A program made the translations under genes and the position numbers. A DNA stretch of 64,000 bases from Sceloporus undulatus (Eukaryota; Chordata; Lepidosauria; Squamata; Phrynosomatidae): NCBI RefSeq assembly GCF_019175285.1, contig NC_056523.1:295173366-295237365 (forward strand), in the 5' to 3' direction. Positions 35,545 through 47,500 of this stretch are shown here, piece after piece; the first letter of the stretch is position 1; each line of letters starts with the position of its first letter. A model generated the notes under the pieces. It had not been told where the DNA came from. It searched no databases and saw only the letters and a program-made list of their open reading frames with translations.

Positions 35545-38500
35545 CTACACACACTATCTCAATATATATATATAAGCATTTTATATATATATATATATAT
35601 ACATATACACACACACACTCTCTCTCTCTCCATATATATATATATATTTGCCAGCATCATATATATACACACACACACACGCTATATACATATATTCACG
35701 GGGGTCTTGATCCCCTAACCCTAGCGAATATGGAGGGACAACATAATAGATCGATCGATCAGCATTATATATTTAATATATATACTGTGTTGGGAGGAGT
35801 GATTTCCACATTACAGTACTCTGTATTGCTCTGTTGTTGAATGGCAAGGCCTCAGGGTGGGAGGATATGCAAAGAGGATTAGTGTCTGTTTAATTAGTGA
35901 TCATAATCTTCTAAGAAACCCCTTCTCCCTGTTTGGTTCCCATTTGCATTTTGCTAGGTCTTGATCTTGGTCTTTTGCAGGACTGGTAGCCAAACTCTGC
36001 TTACTTTAAGGGTTTCTTCTTTTCTGCTGATGTTTTCGAGGTGTTTGTGGATTTCAATGGTTTTCTTGTGCATTCTGACCTGAGAGTTAATAATAATAAT
36101 AATTTTATTTATTACCCGCATCTCCTCACGGCGCCAGGCAGGTTATAACAGAGTTAAAACACAATCATTACATAAAATGCAGATATTAAGCTGCATAAAA
36201 TACACATATTAAGAGATCTATGCAATATTTATATTGCAATACATAGAATGATAATTAAATATAAAAATCATATTTAAAATTCATGATTAAAAACTGCCAG
36301 TGTTTACAAACAGAATTTTATGCCCAGGGTGGTTTATAACGTCTTCTGCCTTCGACTTCACTCCCTAAGCCATTTACGACCCACTGCCGAAATAATCCAG
36401 TTTGGCACTGCTTTAACTGCCACGGCTCGATGCTATGGGATCCTGGGATTTGTAGTTTGGTGTTGGGGCACCAGAGCTCTCTGACGGAGAAGGCTAAACA
36501 TCCCCACGAAACTACAAAATCCCAGAATTCCATAGCATTGAGCTGTGGTTGTTAAAACGGTGTCAAACTGCATCAGTTCTGCAGTGCAGACTGGACCTAG
36601 GACTATATAATAGTGGTGTTTTCTTGCCACTAGCATTCAGTCCCATCGGGAATAGGAAAGTATAGGAAAGTACTGGTTCTGCACAAAGTGTTCAAAGTAG
36701 TAATATTTTTAAAAAATGATGATCGCCAGGATAACAACAGCAATGGCCTCTTTACTAAAACATTGTTGTTACTGTTGAGTGCCTTCTTGAAATCGTTTCC
36801 GATTTATGGCGATCCTTTCATGGGGTTTTCTTGGTAAGACTGTTCAGAGGGGGGTTTGCTATTGCCATCCTGTGAGGCTGAGAGAGTGTGACTGGCCCAA
36901 GGTCATAGCTGTGAAATAATTAAGTTCCTAGCAACCCTCAAGGGAGCCAGCATGGCGTAGTGGTTTGAATGTTGGACTATAGCCCAAAACACACTGCAGA
37001 AATAATGCAGTTTGAGACCGCTTTAACTGCCCTGGCTCAGTGCTAGGGAATCTTGGGAATTGTACTTTATTGTGGCACCAGAGCTCTTTAACAGAGAAGG
37101 CCAAATGTCTCACAAAACTACAGTTCCCAGGACTCCCTAGCCTTGAGCCAGGGCAGTTAAAGTGGTCTCAAACTGCATTATTTCTGCAGTGTATTTTGGA
37201 TCTAAGAAAAGAATACAAAGTATTGTCTTAGGCACAGATGCTAAAACTATGGCAGCACAGGTATTAAGGAAATTACAATGAAACAAATGCAAAATAACCA
37301 TAAGACTGATGCTCCCTCCAGCCTTTCTACTTCAGTAGTCAAAGCCTAAAGTATAACACTTATTAAATTGTCAAAGTTTAAATGGAAATGTGTCCAGGCA
37401 CAATCTTAACCAAATGTCTTATGGATCAGCCAAAGTAAAAACCACACACACACACAGGAACAATTTCTAGAAATAAGCAAAAGCAATTGACAAAGCAGCC
37501 CTTTCAGAAATTGCCTAGTCTGGTTGGATCCCAAATACCCTAGTTATTTTGGGGTCAGTTCTGCACAGCCTTATCCAAAAAGCAAGCACATATAGTTGGA
37601 AGGGGAAAAATTAACTCAAATAAATCAAAAAATCAATTTACTGTATATATCTATCTGTCCTAAAGAGTAGTATCTCTTGATGAAATTCAGCCACAAAGAT
37701 AGAATTAGGAAATAAGAATTCGTACAATGACATGAAAAAAATGTGAATGAAAGAGAAAAACCCAAATTCTTGTCTCCCAAGTATCTGAAAATGCTTCACT
37801 GATTTAAAGAGAAATTTCAGAAGTTAGCTTCAGCATAAAACTCCACCAAACTTAATATCTTTCTTTCATCTTAAGAGATGTCTATAAATCTGAAATCCCA
37901 GTGGAGACAGAAGAGAGAAGGAAGGAGAAAAAGGAGGGTTTATTCGTGGTAGTTACTAAACTAAATTACAAGTAGTTGAGATGGGATCCATATGTGACTT
38001 GCACCTCCATACTATGAAGGTTTCCATACAATTAATTGTTTTAGTAATTATATCTGCTACCTGAGCAACGGATGTCTGTATATTACAGAATGGTCAGCAA
38101 TACCTTGTCTTCCATAGGGACTTAATAGGCCTCAGGCCAAACATTGCCTTCGTGTCTAAGGATGTCCGTCAGTTTCATCTCACAGAAGACATAGTTCTAC
38201 CAATATTCATGTAGAATCTCTCTGCAGTCTTGTGACATCTGAAAATTCCTTGCTTTCTATATCAATTGAACCATTTTTTCCTTTGAAGGTCTCCAAGCTA
38301 CTTAGGCCACAAAAGGTCATCAGGTTCTGCAGAATGGTTTATCAAATAGGTGGCAACATCAATTACCTTTTCATGGCTATGGGACTATATAGCTGTACTA
38401 CTTGAGGAGTACCATCCTCTACATTTGTTTTGGGTGACAGCATGGTCAGCTTTCTGTATTTGTGGCACAGAGGAATAGATACCATGGTGCTTTCTGCACC

Positions 38501-41500
38501 GGCATTTGGGACGTCCGGAGGACATCCTATTTTAAAAAAGGGGCGTCTCTTTTAGACGCCCCTGGGCCTAGTACGGACTCCGTCCGTACAAGATGGCACC
38601 GGCCCTTCTACATGGCTGGCGCCATCTTTGCGTATCGGACGCTGAGCGTCCGTACGCGTCGCGTCCTTTGTGACGTAGCGAGTGCGCCCCTGGCGCCTCG
38701 CTACGTCGCAAACGCGACTTGAAAAGAAGCTCCATTTTGGAGCTTCTTTTTCAGTCCGCAGGGGAGCCGCGCCGTGTGGAGGCTCCGGCTCCCCTGTGGA
38801 CTAGGCGGCGGCGGCGGCAGACCGCCGCAAAGCGGCGGTCTGTACCCCGCCCATGGGAACGTTGAATGTAATCTGGAGCTGGGCTGTATTCTTGATTATT
38901 CTGATGTCCATACCTTGGCAAACTAACCTTTTGATTGACCAGCTACAGGCCACAAAGGAGGAGGACAGGTTGCTTATTTTTCACAGCTCTCACAATTGTT
39001 TCACAGTATAATAGTATGCCATTGCTTTTATTTGCTAATAAATGGATGTATACAATGAAATGGCAAATATGACACAAAGGAATAAAGTAGAGCCTACTGA
39101 TCAGTTGAATTGTAGCTGTATTTTGTAAATGTCATAATGTAGACCAAAACTATGGAAAAGATGCACTTACACAAAATATTTTCAGCTACTGTCCTATATC
39201 AGTGTGAACAGCCTCCTGGAAAACTGCTTTTGAATAACCTGAGTAGCAGTCCTTTAGATGTGGGGATGGATACAGAAAAGAAAATGAGCCAAAAAAGAAA
39301 TCCTGTCTGTATGCACATCTGGACGATCTTTGTGTTCATGCACCATCTTTTCTGGGTACCAACTATAATTTCTGGGTTTTTTCCATGGCTCTAATTTTTT
39401 TCTGAACATTTTAACTTAAACATAAATTTTTAGACCTCTCTGTGTTTGTCAAGAAAGATAATACCTGATAATTTCTATACATGCAACACTTTGATGTTCC
39501 CAGATTAGGGTATGTTTGATTCTTTTGGGGGTGTTTCCCGTGACAATTTATAACTGAGGCTCATTTGTTTAAAACACTTGTTCTCAACCTGTGGTCCTCT
39601 ATATATTTGGGGTCTCAACTCCCAGAATTCCTGAGCATTAGCCAACCTGGCTGGGACCTTTGGGGTTGAAATCCAAAACATCTAGAGGACCAAAGGTTGA
39701 GAATCACTGATTTAAAACAACTTTATCTCTTGTTATTGATGATTTCTAGCTGGATTACAAGAGTATAATGACTATAAATCTTATTTGCAGGCTGAAATAT
39801 TTTCAAAGAATATGTCTCTGTACGAGCAAGATATGTCTCCAACAATCACCAGCCCCTTACTAAGTTCCAATGATGCCAAAGAACAACTCTTAGAAGAATG
39901 TGAAGAAATATGGAAACAAATGGAAGAGGTAAAAATCAGCTTTTTAGAGTTGAATATTGATGTACACTGATGTGATTAGTGAGCTGGCTGCAGAGATTAA
40001 CATAAGATATTTCAGTATGCAAAAGGACTTTTGTAGCACCTTTGGTAATAACTAACTGAGAGAACAAAATAAACTGAAGTCTATGGGCTGAATCCAGTGT
40101 GATGCCATGTCATTGTGCACACAGGGCGATGGACAGATACATCAGCTGTCTCCTTTGGTGCTACCACTGCAGCTTCATTGGACAAGCAGCTCCCTGAGAG
40201 AGTCTGGCTGTCACTGTCGCTTCTGCAAAGGTCAGAAGGGAGTGCCCATCATATGATCAACAAGGAGGGGATTACTCTACCTCTTTCTGACCTCAGCAGA
40301 AGCGACAGCCTGTCGAAGGCCAGTGAGGTAGCAACAATAATGACTCCAAAGAGGAACAATCACCTTCCCTGTGCTGAGCAGGGAGATGGCACTTTGTTTG
40401 CTGTCTGAACAACTGGATCAGGCCAAATTAGAAACTACAGAGTAAGTTTGGGATTCTCTTAAGATGATTTAATGGTTTAAAACAGCAACTTTGCTGCAGA
40501 TGTGGCCATATGCTCTCTGGACAGATCGGACCAGGAGCAGAGTGATTCCTGCAGATACATATATATCCTTACTGTACATTTGCCTTTAGTTTCAAAGGTG
40601 CTACAAGAACCTTTTGAATACTGATCCAGATGAACACAGCTATGACGTTGAAATCTACTATTAGGTACTTCTGTTGCTTTTTATTCCTCTATTATGTTTG
40701 TTTATGTGCCTGAGCAAGCTGATGAACTGAGAACACTCTTTCTAGAGAGAAAACAAATAATTTCTGAAATGACATATCGAAAGTTAATCCTTGTTTCCTT
40801 TATGTTTATACAGTGGCCCCTCCACTTATGTGGGGATCCATTCCACATCCCTCCGCATAAGAGGAAATCAACATATGCTGGAGCCCCATAGGAACTAATG
40901 GGGCTTGTGTCCGCAGCGCACACTGCCATGGGTGCACACCCCATTAGTTCTTCCGGGGCACACAACAGGCTCTTCTGGCATGCCTGCATAAAACGTGGGC
41001 GCACTGTACAAAAGTGAAAGTATTGAGTAGAATAAATATAAGGCCAAACAAAGAATTTCTGTCAGACTGTACTTATTATGTTGATAATGCATGTTGTTGT
41101 TGTGTGCCCTCAAATTGTTTCTGATTTTTGGCAACTCTATAATGGGGTTTTCTTAGCAAGATTTGTTCAGAGGTGGTTTGCCAAATTGCCATTGCCTTTC
41201 CCTGAGGCTGAGAGCATATGACTTGCCTAAGGTCACCCAGTGGGTTTACACGCATTCATACACATTTGCTATTGGAAAAAATATCAGAGAATGTTGTTAG
41301 GCATGGGTACAAAGATGGATTTAAATGTATACTTAGAGATGTTATCAAATACCTCAAAGTTAGGGATACTTTCAAAAACAGGAAAACTATGGAACAGTTC
41401 TGCCAAAGTTAAGTGATCATAGGTTGAGTTTATTTCTATGGAAGAAAATTCAGAATTTACCTCTTCAATTAAAATGAAAATCTCAGATTGTTCCAGAAAT

Positions 41501-44500
41501 AAATTGCAGAAATAAAGCAGTTTGACACCACTTTAACTTTGATGGCTCAGTGCTATGGAATTTGAGTGGTGACAGTTAAATGATATCAAAGTGCATTATT
41601 TCTTCAGTGGAGGAGGAGCTTCAGTTTAATTATGACTTAAATGTGCCTTTAATGCTCTAATTCTGAAAGAATAATAAATGATCACTTGATTGGGCTTAGG
41701 AAGGAGAGAATAAGAATAATGTGGATGTCTGTATATTTTATCAGTCTTTTTTTCTTTTTAATTAAGTGTCAGAACAAATTAGCACTTCAAGAATCGGAAA
41801 CTCTTGGTTCAGATCCCAAGGTATGGTTAGAATTTTGTTCTGAGAACCATCCGTGAAAAATGTTTTATGTGCAATGGGTGTCAGGATAAATAGATTTCCA
41901 ATCCTGTTTGATATGCATTCATTTAAGTATTCAGTGTCCAGCAAACCTAATCCCAAAGGTGTAACATGGACATTAAGCAGCTTTTCCTAACTATGCTGCC
42001 TGGTATTTAGATAAGGTATACATTAACAAGTCTGGAGGGAATCAGGTTGGCGACATATGGCTTAAAGTCTACATATTTTGAACTGCATTGCAGACAAGCA
42101 AAAATTTCAAAAACAAAAAAAATCTCAATAAGTATAATGTTTCCAAAATATGTAGACATAACAAAAGAAGAGTCCTGCTTGATCAAATAAAATAATCTAC
42201 TTTACCATGCTTTTTCCCACTGTGGTTTACCAAATACTTCTGGAAAATCCAAAACACCAGGCAAGAAAGGTAGTGTCTTATCTCCTGATACTTAGAGAAA
42301 TTGATTCTCCTCTGAACTTCGGGGGGGGGGGGGGGCTCCTTGTAGCCATTACACTTAATAAATGCTTGAGATGATAATGTGGGATTTGTGCTGTTTTATC
42401 CATGTTAATGACACAAATTATTCTTAATGGTACCCATTGTGACATATTGTTTTGCTTGATCCACAGCAGCTGAATGTGTGCTGGTACTATTCAGCTCTGT
42501 TTCTCTTTTTCTTTCTAACCCTCCCTATCCTGACACCAAGCTTCTGGTGTAAGAAACTCTTCTGTACCTACTGAATGAAAATTTGGAAGTATCTTCTAGC
42601 AATATAGCCATACACATGGTGCAATATGATCTAAATGGCACATGTTATTATATCTCTTCCTGCCTACTACCCTACCTTTAAAATCTTTCTGCCACACTAA
42701 GGGCTGGTATAGACTGGCACTTTGCGCCAGCCTGGGGCCGATTTTAGGGCTCCATAGGGCTGGGTGTCCATACGCGCCCAGCCATACTTTTGGCGCCTGT
42801 GCGCCATCTCACCACGACCCTGTCCACACGATGGTGACACGTGGACATCCAAGTGCCCAAACAACCCCTACAACTTATGGAGATTTAAAGTTCTTCGTGG
42901 TCTCTGCAAAGCACACAAATGGGTTATTCTCCGCCTGTGCAGCAATTTCAAATCCTTCTGGAATCGCTAGGGAAGACTTTTTGGCGGTAGCTCCACACAC
43001 CCTCTATATAAGCTTGGTGTCTTCCCGCCCTTCTTCAGTTCCTTTTGTCCGCCGCATGAGCAGCATAGGAACCTCACTTGGAATTCGCTCCTTCCATTCA
43101 CTTTCGATTTTGACCACGTTTTTGGCTCTGACTTATCTCTTGGATAGTGATTCAGCTTGTTTGGGGATCTGATTACCGGTAACACTCGGCTTGTTTGACC
43201 ATTCTCTCGTCTACTTCAAATCTCTATGATGTCTTCGCACACATTTAAAAAGTGCATGGAATGTGGAGGGAAAATTCCCAGTCACGAAAGACTCTCTTTG
43301 TGCCTCGTTTGCCTGAGTGCGGGCCACACCACCACGATTTGCCCTTATTGCATGGCTTTCACCCCACAAGCCAGGAAGAATAGGGAGATGCAGCTCATTC
43401 TATGCTATATGCACAGATCTTTAACCTTCCCACTGAATCTAGGGTTCCTACCAAGGCTCCTGCTGCCAAGGGCAAGCCCTCTTCTTCTGCCTCCGTGGTC
43501 CCTGCCAAAGCTAATGCTGCTGAGGACAAACCCTTGGCTCCTGGCCCCAGGTCACCAACCCCAGAAAAACGGAAGGAGACCAGCCGTCATCTCTGAAACA
43601 GAAGAAATACTCGGACATTTCCAAATCAGACAAGAAAAAATACAAGTCCTCTAAGGAGAAGGACAAGGAGGCTTCATGTTCGGAGAAGAAATCTCATCCA
43701 AATCCGGACTCCGAGCAACATACCTCCTCCAACAAAAAATCATCGTCTTCCCGTACCTCGACGAATGGTTATTTGTGTCCCCAACCAAAGATATGCTCCT
43801 AGCCAACATCAGATTCGCCCTCAAGCTCCTCTATGCTTTGGGACTGATGGTCAATATGGACAAATCCACACTTTGCTCAGCTCAACACGTGCGCTTCATA
43901 GGCGCCAGGATGAATTCCACAACTTTGATGGCCTATCTTCCTCACGACAGGTTCGTCAATCTCAGATCTTCCATCCAATGTTGCCTCGCCTCCAGATGCA
44001 TCAGAGCAAGGACAGCTCAGGTCACTCTCGGCCACATGGCATCCACGACCTATTCACCCCCTGAGCCCAACTTCACATGCGGCCCTTCCAGTCTTGGCTT
44101 CTGTCCGTTTTCAACTCGGCCTTCGACCACCCTCAAAAGTGGATCACTATCCCGACACCGGTTGCCCACTCCCTCCAATGGCAGCTGGACCCTCACAATG
44201 CAGAGGCATGCCTTTTGTATCGTTACAGCCCTAAGTGATGCTCACCACGGACGCTTCCAACATCGGCTGGGGAGCCCACTGCAACAACCTCTCCGTTCAT
44301 GGAAGGTGGTCACCCAAAGAGCACCAACTCCACATCAATGCGTTGGAAATGCAGGCAGTATGGAAGGCATTGATCTCATTCGAACCTGCACTTCGAAACC
44401 AGATGGTCCTCCTCACCACCAACACAACAGTGTTGTATTACATCAACAAACAGGGTGGCAACAGACCTACCATGCTTCTCGACCTCATGCTGAAAATCTG

Positions 44501-47500
44501 AAACTGGTGTTTTCCCAAAAACATCACTTTGCAAGCCATCCATCTTTCTGGGGAAGAGAACAAACTTGCAGTCAAGCTGAACAGAGCTCCGGACTCTTGT
44601 CACGAATGGCAGCTCAGCCCTCATGTTGTCCACCACCTTTTTTCCCTGTGGGGAACACTCGAACCCGACCACTGCCACGGAGCGCCGACTCCATTCCCTC
44701 GATGTCAGGCAGGCTCTGGCCTACTACCTCGACAGGACTTTGTCCTCTCAGCGTTCTCCCAGACTGTTTGTCTGCAATTCAAATCCCAAACTGGGACTCC
44801 CAGTCATACCACAACGTTTCTCTAAATGGGTGACCTCCACTATCCATCTTTCTTATGAACTGTTTGGGAAGACTCCCCCTGCTCCAATTTGAGCCCATTG
44901 CACCAGGGCGGTAGCTACGTCCTCCGCCTTCCTGTCTGGAATCTCATTTGCAAGGTTGCTGTTTGTTCACAACCTCTGACCTTCATCAAGCACTACAGGC
45001 TTGATACCAGACACTGTCGTGAAGCAGCCTTCAGCAGAGCTGTTCTCCTCTCCGGCATTCACCGAGGTTAGTTGACGCTGTTAATAATTGACAATGACCC
45101 TGTCTTTCTGGTTAAAATTTTTTTATTGCCAGGACACTTCCTCCTCCTGGTCTGGATCAGCTTGTCAGTCTAACCCATTTGTGTGCTTCACAGAGACCAC
45201 GAAGAAGAAGGACAGGTTGCTTACCTGTAACTGTAGTTCTTCAAGTGGTCATCTGCGAATCCACACAAATCCCGCCCATCCTCCCCTCTGTCATGTCCTG
45301 CACTTTCTTCCTAGGTCTGCTCTTTCGGCTGACTTTTTGAACTGAAGAAGGGCAGGAAGATACCGAGCCTATATAGAGGGTGGGCGGAGCTACTGCCAAA
45401 AAGTTTCCCCCAGCGATTCCAGAAGGATCCAAAATTGCTGCACAGGCGCAGAATAACTCATTTATGTGGATTCGTAGATGACCACTCGAAGAACTATAGT
45501 TACAGGTAAGCAACCTGTCCTTTGTCTTATATCTGTTGGTCTGAATCTGTTTGGATTTTCTAAGATTTGACGTGTTAGTCATCTCAGCTCCCAAGGTTCC
45601 AGAATCCAGTCCTATCCATTAGTTGTGTCAACATCTATATTTCCCTTATTTATTATTATGCCATGGTTTATCAGGAAATTAACAGGAGAACCAGTTGCAG
45701 CTTTACTCTAAAATTTATTCTAGTAAAAGATAACACAAATAAATACATGGTCCTTAGAAGGACAGTTTACATAGACCTTGAATTAGTCTAGGCACGTTCA
45801 TATAACAAACTCATAAGATTAAGAGATGGGAATGTTTGTGAAACTTTCCATTCCTGTTCTTTAAAAGTTTAGTTTAAAATATACACATATATATTCTGTG
45901 TAACAAAATACATTTTAATTGAACTTTTAAATGCTTTGAATGTTTGACAGCTTTCATTGTTAATGAAACGTTTGAAGGCTCTAACAGCAGAGTTTAACCA
46001 GTGGCAAAAGAGAAAACCAGAAGGTACAGTGTTTTATTTGAATATTTTTTTAAATGAAACTTTAAACTAAAATGCTATGAAATCTTAGGTATTTGAAAAG
46101 TTTGGGTTTTGTGTGGAATCATTGTAGATTAATTACATTCAACTTTTACTTCTTTCAACTTTGCTGTATTTCTAGGCCTACTTTCTTGTGTTTCTTGAGC
46201 AATTTCTGTCATCAAAATTTATTTCTGTTTATTAGCTATTGAAATTTCATTCTAAATGCTCTGGGTTTCCTTGACACCAAAGTAATAAGATTACTACAGA
46301 GAAAAGTCTTTCAGAAGCGATAAACTTGGTTTTTATGGGACACAAAACCTTTTTTTCCTTTCCTTCAGTCTTGTGTTACATGTTTATATATTCATTCTCT
46401 ATCACTTCAGTTGTAATATGATTCCACAAGTAACAGTTGGTTACATACCTAAAGGCACTAGATCTTGTCTGATCTTGGAAGCTAAGCAGAGTCACTCCTG
46501 GTTAGTACTTGGATGGGATACTGCCAATGAATACAAAACCACATCTGAGTATTCTTTGCCTAAGAAAACCATATGAAATTTAAGGTCAGTCAACAAGCAA
46601 CTTCAGGCACACACACAATGCATGCATAAAGCTTTGAAATGTTAACTTTTTCAAGTACAGTTACCAGAAATCCCCAATAATATGGCAAATGACTATGTTG
46701 GCCAGGGGATTCTGGAATCTGTAGTCTTAAAAGTAACTTTTCCAAGCTCTGTGTGGCAACTGTCTTTGGACAGTGCTCCCTATGCCTATTTAATTGCATG
46801 CAGGTTGATTATCTGCTACTGTAAAGAAACACAGTGAGCATGGGATATAGAGTGATACATAGTAGGGTTGCCATAATTGTCCACTAAAACCTGGGACAAA
46901 ATGTAGGACAAAATCTTCTAGACCAAACTGTAGGACAAACTGCAGGACAAAACTCAGCCCAAAATGTGGACAATTTAAGGTCCTCCATTTTTCTTAAATG
47001 TCCTACATTTTGGGCTGAGTTTTGTCCTACAGTTGTCCTACAGTTTGGTCTAGATTTTGTCCTACATTTTGTCCCAGGTTTTAGTGGACAATTATGGCAA
47101 CCCTTATGGGCTTTCCAGTGTTCTCATTTAGATATTGGCTATATCTAACTCGCTTCAGATTCGGTTTGTTTTACATCAGTTGCCTCTAGATATTGTCTGA
47201 ACTAAAGGACACGAAAGATTGGCAAAAGTGTCCATGCTGTAGTGAAGCTGTGAGGAACATTGATTGCTTTTCCCTCAAGAGAATATTTTAGTATATTCTA
47301 TTAACATGGATTGAGCCAAGTCGATTTCTTGATATATTAAAATATTCTACTTATAGCCTTCATTCTGTTGAATGCTGACTACTCTGTGATTCATTCAGGT
47401 CAAATGTAATCACTTTTCCATCATTGCTTTCAAGTGAGCCTATTTTTGGTTTTGGAGTTTTCACTGAAAGGATATATTGGTTTGGCATTGGGCTTTCGTG

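Noticed and set aside
35313-35840. 175-codon ORF rich in Tyr, Ile, Ser, Leu
   Set aside because: Pure microsatellite translation.
38950-38985. 'ggacaggttgctta' near 38966 as a DIRS end
   Set aside because: Only 14 bases match the DIRS edge at 45210; no terminal repeat around it.
40115-40408. 97-codon ORF in CENPK intron 2
   Set aside because: No motif recognised, no splice support; kept only as unknown DNA between inverted repeats.
42642-43172. 176-codon plus-strand ORF
   Set aside because: It spans a GC-rich hairpin element and the left terminal repeat of the DIRS element; no domain.
46438-46540. Functional 5S rRNA gene
   Set aside because: The 5' quarter is diverged and the 3' end runs into a SINE body, not the rRNA end and T-run terminator.
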